This document shows, piece after piece, positions 10,840 through 18,724 of a stretch of DNA of 64,000 nt. Numbering within the stretch: the first letter of the stretch is position 1; each line of letters opens with the position of its first letter. A model generated the notes under the pieces. The model was not told the origin of the DNA. It was given only the letters and a program-made list of their open reading frames with translations, and did not search any database. A program made the position numbers and the translations under genes. Source of the DNA: Pannonibacter carbonis (lineage in GTDB: Bacteria > Pseudomonadota > Alphaproteobacteria > Rhizobiales > Stappiaceae); NCBI RefSeq assembly GCF_003012935.1, contig NZ_PUDR01000004.1, forward strand, positions 186,001-250,000. The letters are read 5' to 3'.

Positions 10840-11160
10840 ATGGCTACCAGCAAAGTGACCGACGCCAGCTTTGACGCAGACGTCCTGAACTCTTCCGAAC
10901 CGGTCGTTGTCGATTTCTGGGCGGAATGGTGCGGTCCGTGCAAGATGATCGCTCCGGCGCTCGAAGAGATCTCCGAAGAGATGGCCGGCCAGGTGAAGAT
11001 CGCCAAGATCAACATCGACGAGAACCAGGCGATGGCCATGAAGTATGGCGTCCGCTCCATTCCGATGCTGATCCTGTTCAAGAACGGCGAACCGATGGCG
11101 ACCCAGGTGGGCGCAGCCCCGAAGGGCAAGCTGGCCGACTGGATCAAGAACGCGCTTTGA
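10840..11160 (+). CDS. trxA: Thioredoxin
   Basis: 106 aa, normal thioredoxin length. The redox-active motif WCGPCK is at residues 30-35 and the cis-Pro segment RSIPMLILF near 70-78. It reduces cytoplasmic disulfides and donates electrons to enzymes such as ribonucleotide reductase. It lies 82 bases after addA, the order addB-addA-trxA seen in many Hyphomicrobiales. The 82-base gap may hold its own promoter, though no strong -35/-10 pair stands out. A nine-base-pair hairpin follows the stop. Confidence 0.97.
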   Translation: MATSKVTDASFDADVLNSSEPVVVDFWAEWCGPCKMIAPALEEISEEMAGQVKIAKINIDENQAMAMKYGVRSIPMLILFKNGEPMATQVGAAPKGKLADWIKNAL

Positions 11161-11178
11161 TCTGAAGCACCGTCTTGT

Positions 11179-11200
11179 GCATCTGCCGGTTGGCAGATGC
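11179..11200 (+). terminator. Stem-loop after trxA, without a clear T-tract
   Basis: GCATCTGCC and GGCAGATGC form a perfect 9-bp stem around the loop GGTT, starting 18 bases after the trxA stop. No run of T follows, so it may be a 3' mRNA-stabilising hairpin or part of a Rho-dependent end, not a classic intrinsic terminator. Confidence 0.45.
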
Positions 11201-11346
11201 CACCGGGCGGGGTAAAGACCACGAAGGGCCGGTTCCAGCCCCGGGCAAGCCGCAAGGGTCAAGCTGCGTGATCGCACTGCCCCGATGCCCGGCTGACCTG
11301 CGGCGAACCGGCCTTTGCATGTGTTCCCGAAACTCAGGGATTTTGA

Positions 11347-11946
11347 ATGATGACCGACGAGACCAACACTCCCCCGGCGGACGATGCTGCCACTGCTGCC
11401 GACACCGGCGCGGGCAACGAGGCTGGCCTTGATCCCGTCGAGGCGCTCCGGGCCGAGAACGCCGAACTCAAGGATCGTGCCTTGCGCGTGATGGCGGAAA
11501 TGGAAAACCTGCGCCGCCGCACCGAAAAGGAAATCAAGGACATCCGCCAGTACGCCGTAGCCGGCTTTGCCCGCGACGTGCTGACCGTCTCCGACAACCT
11601 GCGCCGCGCGCTCGAAGCGCTTCCGGCTGATGCCCGCGACAGCGCCGATGCCGGCCTGACCGCGCTGATCGAAGGCGTGGAAATGACCGAGCGCGAGCTT
11701 CTGAACCAGCTCGACAAGCACGGCGTCAAGAAGCTCGATCCGATGGGCCAGAAGTTCGACCCGAACTTCCATCAGGCCATGTTCGAGGTGCCGAACCCGA
11801 ACGTGCCGAACAACACCGTGGTCCAGGTGGTACAGGCTGGCTACGCCATCGCTGACCGCGTGCTGCGCCCGGCCCTTGTCGGCGTTGCCAAGGGCGGCCC
11901 GAAGGACGCCCCGGCCCAGGACGCCAGCGTCGACACCACCGCCTGA
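11347..11946 (+). CDS. grpE: Nucleotide exchange factor GrpE
   Basis: 199 aa. GrpE stimulates ADP release from DnaK. The N-terminal 30 residues are acidic and low in complexity, followed by the long coiled-coil dimer helix (about 33-100, containing [13 protein letters not shown]) and the C-terminal beta domain with the family signature [25 protein letters not shown] near 158-182 (split here: [13 protein letters not shown], then [12 protein letters not shown]). Two adjacent ATG codons (11347 and 11350) could start it; an AGGGA lies a few bases upstream. hrcA, its usual alphaproteobacterial neighbour, is not present; instead the gene follows trxA and faces a convergent gene across a hairpin-rich gap. 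Confidence 0.95.
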   Translation: MMTDETNTPPADDAATAADTGAGNEAGLDPVEALRAENAELKDRALRVMAEMENLRRRTEKEIKDIRQYAVAGFARDVLTVSDNLRRALEALPADARDSADAGLTALIEGVEMTERELLNQLDKHGVKKLDPMGQKFDPNFHQAMFEVPNPNVPNNTVVQVVQAGYAIADRVLRPALVGVAKGGPKDAPAQDASVDTTA

Positions 11947-12324
11947 CCCGCTGTCCCGGCCCCGGACGCAAGTCCTTGGCGGCCATGTCGAGACCTCTCC
12001 GCTCCCCTCCCCCTCGTGGGGAGGGGTAAGGGGTGGGGGGCACGGGAGGCTGTTTGATCGCAAGGCGTCGGAAGTCAGCCTGGTCAGAACCCTAGGAAAT
12101 TGGGTTTGCGTCCGCTCCCCCCACCCCCAAAACCCCTCCCCACGAGGGGGAGGGGAGCGGAGAGGCTGCGACAGGGTTTGACGTTCCAGGCACAGTCCTT
12201 CACATCAGACATATGCCAGACATCACCTGCGTTTTCCTTGCCTTTCTGTGGGGAGAGCAGCGCTTGCAAGATCTAGCCGGGACAACCGCTTGTGCGGGAA
12301 TTTCGCCCACTTCTGGTCTGATCT
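11947..12324. other. Convergent intergenic gap (378 bp) between grpE and the GH2 gene
   Basis: No coding frame here is convincing. It contains one long inverted repeat pair described separately and otherwise unremarkable sequence (12170-12320) with no recognisable RNA. Confidence 0.6.
11994..12165. repeat. REP-like doublet, family B (C/G-rich hairpins in inverted orientation)
   Basis: The left arm (11994-12040) and right arm (12115-12165) are inverted copies; the first 34 bases of the left arm (11994-12027) match the reverse complement of 12132-12165 exactly. Each arm also folds alone: CCCCTCCCC, a five-base loop CTCGT or ACGAG, then GGGGAGGGG. This architecture, two opposing hairpins about 75 bp apart in a convergent gap, is that of REP/BIME-type non-autonomous repeats. 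It could also act as a bidirectional transcription block. No transposase is nearby. Confidence 0.75.
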
Positions 12325-14844
12325 CTAGGCCGTAATCCGCACATCCTGCAGGCCATTGAGGGCGCTGATCACAGCGTCCAGCCGGGCATGGGCCGGCGTT
12401 CCTGCACGCGGATGCATCCGCACATGCCGGGTCTCGCCCGGCGCGATGTTCAGGCCGTTGAGCTCGGGCCGGAATTGCGGATCGCGGATCACGACACGCT
12501 GGGCAAAACGCCGTGCCGTCAGCGCCAGTTCGAAAGTCCCCTCGCCCAGATCCTTCGCCTCAGCGGTGAGATCCAGTTGCTGGCGCGGCAAAGCCAGGCC
12601 AAGCGGCAAGTGGCACGCCTCGCTGAGCGATGCCCCTGATGCATCGACGAGCCTTGCGCGCACGACATCATGCGACGGCGGCCCGAAGCGATAGGCGTAA
12701 CCGAGATCGAAGAAGCTGCCGATCAGCGCGAAGCCCGTGTGCCGCTGCTGCGAGCGCGGCGGCAGCACCACGTCCCGGGCGACAGAGATAACCGGCGTCA
12801 GGCCGTCGCGCCACGCTGTCAGTTCCAGGCGGGCGCCGAGCGGCGCTGCCGTTTCGTTGAGGAGATGGATGTCGAGGCCATTGGTGCCCTCATCCGTAAT
12901 CAGCACCTGCACCGGCGCCAGCACCTGCGACAGGATGCCGAGGGCGAGCTTCGGCTCGCCGTGGGCATCGATCAGCCCCCAGCCGGCACCAGGCAGGAGA
13001 TCGGACAGCGCCAGCACCATCGCGCCCCGGCAGGTCGAGCCGACGCGCCGCCACTCGGCAAAGGTGGCTGCCATCACCTCGCCCGTCACGGCCCGGGACA
13101 GCTCCAGATAGCGCTCCGGGTCGTGGCTACGCAGCCGCGCGGGATCGACGCCGTAGAGAGAGCCGAGATAGTGGTCGCGCACATCCTCGAAGTCCCAGCC
13201 TGCCCCCCGGTCGCGCGGAACGCGCGCCTTCCAGCGCGGATCGTGGCAGGCAATGCCGGGCAGCTCGCGCTCCAGCGTCACGGGTTCCGGCACGTTGGCA
13301 AAGGCAAGACATTCGCCGGCAAAGCAAACCCCGGCCCGGCGCGCATCGTCAAGCGGCCGCAGATAGGCGCCGACGCCGTAATAGTGACCGATGCCCACAT
13401 TGGGCAAGAACGGCAGGTCGCCCCCGGTCGGCGAGTTGCGCACATAGGGCACGGAGGGGGCCAGTGCCGCAACGAGATCAGGCAGAAGGCTTTCGATCAG
13501 CGGCTGTGCCCGGCGCTCAGCCGGCAGGCCCATCATCGCGGCCTGCTGCTCCATCTCACTACCGCCGCAGAAGACGGCAAGGCTCGGATGGAAGCAAAGC
13601 CGGCTGACGACCTCAGCGGCTTCACGGCGGACCGCTGCCTCGAAGACGGGGTCAGCGAGCGGATAGTCGAAGTTGGCGAACTGGAAGTCCTGCCAGACCA
13701 TCAGACCCAGCTCGTCGCAGAGCGCGAAGAAGGCCTCGCCCTCGTAGGTCGTGATGCCGGGAATGCGCAGGAGGTTCATGCCCGCGCCGGCCGCCGCCGC
13801 CAGCAGCGGTCGCAGCGCCTCGGGTGTCGAGGCGAGGCGCAGGATGTCAGCGCTGGTCCACACGGCCCCGCGTGCAAACACGGGCACGCCGTTGACGACG
13901 AGCCCGAAGCCCAGACCCTCAGCGCCGGCATCGACCTCGACCCGGCGGAAGCCGGTGCGGCCAAGCCGGTGGCGATGACCGGCAAGATGCAGCGTCACCT
14001 CATGCAGATGCGGCGTGCCGTGCGTCGCTGGCCACCAGGGCGCGACATCCGGGAGGTAAAGCGTCGCGGCGTACTGCCCGTCCGGGCCGGCCACGAGCGG
14101 CACGTGATGGCCGGCGCAGGAAAGCTCCGCGTCCACGAGCGGCGCGGCACTGGTGAGCGTCAGCGCCAGCACGCCGGTGCCATCCTCGCCCAAGGTGCTG
14201 GCAAGCTGCGTGATGGCGATATCGGGGGCTCGCCCGGTCTCGTCCGGAAGCGAGACGAACACGGGCCGGTAGGGGCCGACGGCCTCCACCTCGGGGCACC
14301 AGCCGGGCATGTGGCCGAGCAGCGTGGTGCGCAGGCCGCGCAAGCCAGCCTGATCAACAAGTTGGGTCCGCCAGCGGGCGCGGGGAAGCCTTGCGGCGAG
14401 CCGGTCCGTCAGCGCCCGGAAGGCCAGATGCAGGGTGTTCCGGGCGTCAGCCCCGACCTCGACCTCCAGCGCCGCGAACATGCTGTCTGAACGGGCCACG
14501 CGTTGGCCGTTCCAGAAGATGTCGGTGAGCGTGGCGAGGCCTTCAAAGCGCAGGCGGCAGCGGGCACCGGCCTTGGCAGTAACTTCTGTCCGATACCAGA
14601 AGTCCTTGTCCTGCAGGGGAAATGGCCCGGACGCCGAGAAGGCGCCGAGATCGGCAAAGGCTCCGGCGACGGTGCCCGGGACAGTGGCCGGCAGCCAGTC
14701 GAGATCGTCGGGCAGGTCGGCAGGGCTTGCAGCCTCGCCGGCATAGGTGCCGGCCAGTCTCCAGCCTGCGTCAAGCGGATGCAGCTGCTCTGCTAGGCGG
14801 CGCGGCGCAGGCAGGAGCGAGAAATCGGATACAGCGCTCGCCAT
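12325..14844 (-). CDS. Glycoside hydrolase family 2 protein, beta-mannosidase-like
   Basis: 839 aa. It has the GH2 order: N-terminal jelly-roll (WRLAGTY, TVPGTV, DFWYRTEV, FWNGQRV), immunoglobulin-like domain, then a TIM barrel from about residue 300 (NGVPVFARGAVWTSAD). The likely acid/base Glu is in FCGGSEMEQ (near residue 428), a variant of the usual GNNE motif; a candidate nucleophile Glu lies in FAGECLAF (near 508). No signal peptide is visible, suggesting a cytoplasmic enzyme. It starts 6 bases after the DUF1839 gene and is last in the carrier-protein operon, so its substrate may be a glycosylated product or precursor of that pathway. Exact sugar specificity is unknown. Confidence 0.8.
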   Translation of the reverse strand: MASAVSDFSLLPAPRRLAEQLHPLDAGWRLAGTYAGEAASPADLPDDLDWLPATVPGTVAGAFADLGAFSASGPFPLQDKDFWYRTEVTAKAGARCRLRFEGLATLTDIFWNGQRVARSDSMFAALEVEVGADARNTLHLAFRALTDRLAARLPRARWRTQLVDQAGLRGLRTTLLGHMPGWCPEVEAVGPYRPVFVSLPDETGRAPDIAITQLASTLGEDGTGVLALTLTSAAPLVDAELSCAGHHVPLVAGPDGQYAATLYLPDVAPWWPATHGTPHLHEVTLHLAGHRHRLGRTGFRRVEVDAGAEGLGFGLVVNGVPVFARGAVWTSADILRLASTPEALRPLLAAAAGAGMNLLRIPGITTYEGEAFFALCDELGLMVWQDFQFANFDYPLADPVFEAAVRREAAEVVSRLCFHPSLAVFCGGSEMEQQAAMMGLPAERRAQPLIESLLPDLVAALAPSVPYVRNSPTGGDLPFLPNVGIGHYYGVGAYLRPLDDARRAGVCFAGECLAFANVPEPVTLERELPGIACHDPRWKARVPRDRGAGWDFEDVRDHYLGSLYGVDPARLRSHDPERYLELSRAVTGEVMAATFAEWRRVGSTCRGAMVLALSDLLPGAGWGLIDAHGEPKLALGILSQVLAPVQVLITDEGTNGLDIHLLNETAAPLGARLELTAWRDGLTPVISVARDVVLPPRSQQRHTGFALIGSFFDLGYAYRFGPPSHDVVRARLVDASGASLSEACHLPLGLALPRQQLDLTAEAKDLGEGTFELALTARRFAQRVVIRDPQFRPELNGLNIAPGETRHVRMHPRAGTPAHARLDAVISALNGLQDVRITA

Positions 14845-14850
14845 GCCGTC

Positions 14851-15873
14851 TCACTCCGCCGCTGCGGCAGCGGCAGGCGGGTGCGACAGCAGCCCAGTCA
14901 GGCCACCATGCAGCCGGTCCCAGGCCTCGATCGCCGGCACCAGCGCGGGCGCGAGCTTGTCGAAGGATTTACGCATCACCGCCCGGGCGAGCTGGAACTG
15001 CACCACCTTGGCGGTTGCCGAGATAGTCCGTGCCTCGGGGGCAAGCCGTTCCAGCGCGGACGCATCCAGAGCCGTGTCCTGCCGCGCCAGCCAGTCGAGA
15101 TGGGCGGAGAACAGCTCGAAATTCGCGCCGAACTGGCGCAGGGTGTTGAAGGCGTAGAGATGGAAGAAGCCGAAGGGCCGCTCGGCAATCTCGGCCACCT
15201 GCGCCGGAAACACGGCGGCGAAAGTGGCAATCGGATTGGCCTCAGGCGCGCGCGCCAGATGCCGGCGCAGCAGGGCGACGGCGCGCCCGGCCAGCATGGC
15301 TGCATCGGGCAAGGCGGCCGGAAACTTCACAAATTCGGTATAGGGCAGGAACGGCAGCGCGCCCTCGGGCGCCGTGCGGTGGAAGATGCCGTCGAAATCT
15401 TCGCCTTCCAGCCGGTGCAGGCCGAGATTGTGGAAATAGTCCATCGTCCGGCCGTCGACATCGAGCCGGTTGATGGCGACGGTCGTCTTGCCGTGTTCCT
15501 TGCGGTAGGCGGTACCCTGGGTGTCGGGGAGATAGAAGCTGTCCATCTCGACAAGGCAGAGGTTGCCGCGCGCAATCTGTGCCGCGACATGCGCCTCGAC
15601 CCGGTCGAAGATGGCAAGCTCGGTCACGCGGATGCCGAACAGGGTCTCGAGGTCTTCCAGCGGCACCTTGAAGAAGGTGAACTGGTCGCCCTCGAAATCC
15701 TGGGTGATCGCATAGCCGAGCGCCGCCTCGGGCGGCTGCCCCAGCGCGGCCAGCACCTCGATCCAGATGTCGAGATAGCAGTTGGTCTCCGGCCAGTCGC
15801 GGCCGAGATCGTGCAGGCCGTGGCGCTGATACGCCAGCGGATCAAGCGCCGGAAACACCTTCTCGCGCGTCAT
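14851..15873 (-). CDS. DUF1839 family protein
   Basis: 340 aa, function unknown. The sequence fits DUF1839 (PF08893): NCYLDIWIEVLAALG near residue 20, a YAITQDFEGDQFTFFKVP stretch near 50, and NLCLVEMDSFYLPDTQGT near 95, resembling proteins annotated DUF1839 beside amino acid:carrier protein ligases. The Asp/His/Cys-containing stretches suggest an enzyme, plausibly an acyl or aminoacyl transferase acting on the charged carrier protein, but that is inference from context. I chose the ATG at 15873, one base after the ligase stop (gap 15874); the frame is open to 16002 but that part overlaps the ligase. No membrane segment or signal peptide is apparent. Confidence 0.75.
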   Translation of the reverse strand: MTREKVFPALDPLAYQRHGLHDLGRDWPETNCYLDIWIEVLAALGQPPEAALGYAITQDFEGDQFTFFKVPLEDLETLFGIRVTELAIFDRVEAHVAAQIARGNLCLVEMDSFYLPDTQGTAYRKEHGKTTVAINRLDVDGRTMDYFHNLGLHRLEGEDFDGIFHRTAPEGALPFLPYTEFVKFPAALPDAAMLAGRAVALLRRHLARAPEANPIATFAAVFPAQVAEIAERPFGFFHLYAFNTLRQFGANFELFSAHLDWLARQDTALDASALERLAPEARTISATAKVVQFQLARAVMRKSFDKLAPALVPAIEAWDRLHGGLTGLLSHPPAAAAAAE

Positions 15874-15874
15874 G

Positions 15875-16783
15875 TCAGCCCCAGAGCGCCTTGCGCACCG
15901 TTGACGGCCAGTCGGCCGTATCCAGACCATGGTGCGCGAACAGGGCCAGAGCGATCCGCTCCAGACCGAAGCCGACACAGGCCGTGTGCGCAACCGCACC
16001 ATCGGCGGTGGTCAGTCCCCAGGTCTTGCCGAAATGGTCCTGGTGATAGTTGAAGGACAGGCAGGCCGTCTTCTTAGCGGTCGAGGTCACCGGAATGAGC
16101 AGCTCGAACTTCAGGGCCTGGTCGCGCTGGTTGTTGGCCAGCATCTTGCCGGCGCGGCCGAAGAAGGGATCGTTGGCGACGTCGATCTCGACCGGCAGTT
16201 CGACGGCGGCGATCAGCTCCTGGCCGCGCTCCATCCACTGCTGGCGGAAGGCCATCACCTCTTCCGGCGTACCCATGCGGACATACTCGCGCATGCGGAA
16301 CAGCTGCATGCGGGCCGGGTCTTTCGACGGCTCATGCCGGAAGCAGTAGGACTGCAGGTCGAACAGCCCGCCGCCAGCCGGCAGCGGGCCGCGCTTGGCA
16401 ATGGTCGGATAGAGCGGATAGCAGGCCGCCGGCGTCAGCACGATGTCCGTCGCCTTCTGGTCCTTGGTCCAGTCATTGCCCTCGGCCATGCACTGCAGCA
16501 GGTTCACGTGGTCCAGCTCGCAGCCGCAGAAGGAATGCACGGTTCCGGCAAGCTGCGGGAAGCTCTTCATGTAGCCCGAGCCCTCGAAATGGCTGCGGTT
16601 CATGCCCGGGGGAAAGCGGATGACCTCGGACGGGGAGCTGCTGCCGAAGGCCGAGATCAGCCCCTCGAAGCGCTGGATCACGTCCTCGAAGGCGCCCGAA
16701 CGGCCGTAGAGGCCATCGACGCCGGTGTCGATCAGAAGACCTGCATCAAACAGCCGGTCGAGAAGGGAGGTCTGCATGTCCAT
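15875..16783 (-). CDS. Amino acid--[carrier protein] ligase (truncated seryl-tRNA synthetase homologue)
   Basis: 302 aa, only the class II catalytic core; the tRNA-binding N-terminal coiled coil of SerRS is absent. Class II motif 2 is [20 protein letters not shown] (147-166) and motif 3 is [12 protein letters not shown] (271-282). Three putative zinc ligands, Cys121 (AACYP), Glu166 (MREYV) and Cys269 (TACVGFG), have the same spacing as Cys131/Glu176/Cys279 that I recall for the Bradyrhizobium ligase. Those characterised homologues (Bradyrhizobium, Agrobacterium) activate Gly or Ala with ATP and load it on the phosphopantetheine of a small carrier protein instead of tRNA. The matching carrier protein gene is two genes upstream in the same operon. 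The amino acid specificity here cannot be read from sequence. Confidence 0.9.
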   Translation of the reverse strand: MDMQTSLLDRLFDAGLLIDTGVDGLYGRSGAFEDVIQRFEGLISAFGSSSPSEVIRFPPGMNRSHFEGSGYMKSFPQLAGTVHSFCGCELDHVNLLQCMAEGNDWTKDQKATDIVLTPAACYPLYPTIAKRGPLPAGGGLFDLQSYCFRHEPSKDPARMQLFRMREYVRMGTPEEVMAFRQQWMERGQELIAAVELPVEIDVANDPFFGRAGKMLANNQRDQALKFELLIPVTSTAKKTACLSFNYHQDHFGKTWGLTTADGAVAHTACVGFGLERIALALFAHHGLDTADWPSTVRKALWG

Positions 16784-16786
16784 GTC

Positions 16787-17968
16787 TCACCCCAACAGGC
16801 TGGTGTCCTGCTTGTTCACAAGCAGCATCGTGGAAGTGTTGCCGAGAATGCGGTCATTGGAGATCATCAGTTGCGCCGAATGTGCATCACGCAGGTGCCG
16901 GCCAATGCTGTAGGGCGTGCCGTTTTTGTAGCCCATGATCCCTGTGATCAGCAGGCAATGGTTGATGATCTCGAGGATCGTCTGCGACGAGGCGATCTTC
17001 ACGTTGTTCATGGCTACCGCAAAGCCCATCGACGACAGCTTCGTCTCGTCCTTCTGGGCGGCATCATACTGCTGCAGGGCGGCCAGGATGTTGGACTTGA
17101 CCAGTTGCAGCAAGTTGGACGCTTCCGCCAGACGCAGCGCGCCCGGAGGCACGCTGCCCGGCGACTTGCGCGCCGCTGCGCGGACGAAGGCCTGGGCACG
17201 GGCAAAGGCGTCCGAGGCGATGCCGAACCAGACGCCGCTCCACAGGATGTGCGAATTGGCCAGCATCGACTGGGCCGCGATCTCGGCGAAGGGCTTGGGC
17301 AGGATCTGCTCCGCCGGTGCCTCGCCCTTGAAGATGAAGCCGTCCGAGCGGGTTCCGCGCATGCCGAGCGTGTCCCAGTGATGGGTCTTCTCGAGCGTAT
17401 ACTGACCTTTCTCGAACACGGTCATCACCTGGTCCGAGGGGGCGCTGTCGGCGCGGGCCCGGGATGTGACGAGGATAGCATCCGCCGCCTCGGCATAGGA
17501 AATGACCGTCGCATCCTTGGTCAGGCGGCAGGTGTCGCCATCGACCTCGATGGCGCAGATGGAATTGCGCAGATTGCCGCCGATGCCGCCCTCCGTGGTT
17601 GCCGAGGCAAGCAGCAGCTGGTCTGCCGCGATGCGGCGCATGTAGGCTTCGTGCCAGGGCGCGCCCTCGCCGTGCGACACCAGGCTCGACGCCTTGATCT
17701 GATGCATGGCGAAGACCATGCCGGAGGCAGCACAGGCCTGACCGAGAATGCAGCAGACTTCAGCAATCTCTGCCGTGGTCGCGCTTTCTCCGCCAAGATA
17801 GTCCGGAATCTGGATACCAAGCAGGCGCTCGGCCTTCATGGCGTCGACGGCTTCATTTGGGAACCGTCCGCCAGCATCAACATCATCCGCGTTGGCCGCG
17901 GCCACCGCCGCTGCCCTGCGGGCGCGCTCGGTCAGGCTGAGCGCCTTCGCCTTGGCCAGCTCGTTCAT
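16787..17968 (-). CDS. Acyl-CoA dehydrogenase-fold flavoprotein of the aminoacyl-carrier-protein operon
   Basis: 393 aa from the ATG at 17968; a GTG at 17971 is an alternative start. The length and order match the acyl-CoA dehydrogenase fold: N-terminal helices, middle beta domain (LLASATTEGGIGGNLRNS, about 125-142; HHWDTLGMRGTRSDG, near 212-226) and C-terminal helical domain. At the C-terminus, where classical members have RDA...YEGT with the catalytic Glu, this protein reads LRDAHSAQLMISNDRIL with no Glu in register. It may therefore be a monooxygenase-type or otherwise altered member acting on the aminoacyl thioester. The start overlaps the carrier-protein stop (TGATG) and the ligase begins 3 bases after its stop. 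Confidence 0.85.
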   Translation of the reverse strand: MNELAKAKALSLTERARRAAAVAAANADDVDAGGRFPNEAVDAMKAERLLGIQIPDYLGGESATTAEIAEVCCILGQACAASGMVFAMHQIKASSLVSHGEGAPWHEAYMRRIAADQLLLASATTEGGIGGNLRNSICAIEVDGDTCRLTKDATVISYAEAADAILVTSRARADSAPSDQVMTVFEKGQYTLEKTHHWDTLGMRGTRSDGFIFKGEAPAEQILPKPFAEIAAQSMLANSHILWSGVWFGIASDAFARAQAFVRAAARKSPGSVPPGALRLAEASNLLQLVKSNILAALQQYDAAQKDETKLSSMGFAVAMNNVKIASSQTILEIINHCLLITGIMGYKNGTPYSIGRHLRDAHSAQLMISNDRILGNTSTMLLVNKQDTSLLG

Positions 17969-18216
17969 CACGCCACCGCTTCTTCAGTCAAGGACGCCAG
18001 CGCATCCCGGATCGCGGCAATCGACGCGAAGGACTTGCGATTGAGCAGGGTCTCGGGGAATTCGACGTCGAACGCGTCTTCGAGCGCCAACATCAGCTGG
18101 ACGGAGGCAAATGACGACAGGCCAGCTTCGTACAGGTCAGTAGTGTCTGCCAGAGTCTCGACGGAAACCGGCAAGGCGCCATGCTTTGCCAGCAATTCGC
18201 GGATCTTGGTGGTCAT
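17968..18216 (-). CDS. Acyl carrier protein-like (aminoacyl) carrier protein
   Basis: 82 aa. It has the four-helix carrier protein pattern: an acidic loop DLYEAGLSSFASVQLMLALE with Ser35 at the phosphopantetheine position. The usual DSL is SSF here, which fits specialised aminoacyl carrier proteins better than fatty-acid AcpP. As the first gene of the operon it is the likely substrate of the amino acid ligase two genes downstream; a 4'-phosphopantetheinyl transferase would have to be supplied from elsewhere. The AT-rich stretch upstream probably holds the operon promoter. Confidence 0.85.
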   Translation of the reverse strand: MTTKIRELLAKHGALPVSVETLADTTDLYEAGLSSFASVQLMLALEDAFDVEFPETLLNRKSFASIAAIRDALASLTEEAVA

Positions 18217-18724
18217 GTTGCGTAATCCCTCAACAAACAGGTAGGCCGCGCCTGCAGCCCTGCTGGAAATGTCATGTCCATTGCATTTCTAGCGCATGTT
18301 AAATAACCCGCGCTTAAGATGCATGGTAAATATCACAATAAAGTTAAATCTGGTCGACGTATATTTACGAATTGTTAATGAATTAATTCCTTCTGCGCCT
18401 CATTGTTTCTGTCTATTTCCATGTATTATCTAAAATAACCATACGGAATATTAAGTTACTCTGCTGTTGCCATGATCCATACGCCGACCGATCAAAGCCA
18501 GCCAACCTTCAGGACAGTAAAAAGAAAGACCAAGTGCTTTGGTCATAGCGAAAAGGCTTAGCAGCGCGGCAAGAAACGACTGCCAGACCATCTGATCATC
18601 TGACCATGCCCAGACGCTGGCTTCGAGCCTGGGCGCTGGATAGCAAAAGCCGTCGGCTGGCGGAAGGTCAAACGAAAACCCCGCCCAAAGGGCGGGGCTG
18701 AATGGCTGACGCTCTGGAAGAGGA
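18217..18724. other. 508-bp gap upstream of the carrier-protein operon
   Basis: Bases about 18285-18470 are strikingly AT-rich for this genome, with many TTAAT and AATT runs and the palindrome GAATTAATTC at 18380-18389; this is the expected place for the promoter and control region of the leftward carrier-protein operon. Bases 18470-18670 contain no supported gene. A frame on the minus strand runs through it (18451-18810) but overlaps ptsN and looks like chance. The ptsN terminator is at 18675-18697. Confidence 0.55.
18675..18697 (-). terminator. Intrinsic terminator of the hpf-ptsN transcript
   Basis: Read on the minus strand: CCCCGCCC, loop TTT, GGGCGGGG, then TTTTC. It begins 27 bases after the ptsN stop. 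Confidence 0.85.

Noticed and set aside
15929-18244. A 771-codon plus-strand frame over the carrier-protein operon
   Set aside because: Antisense to three well-supported genes with conserved motifs; composition is Arg/Gly/His-rich as expected for a shadow frame.
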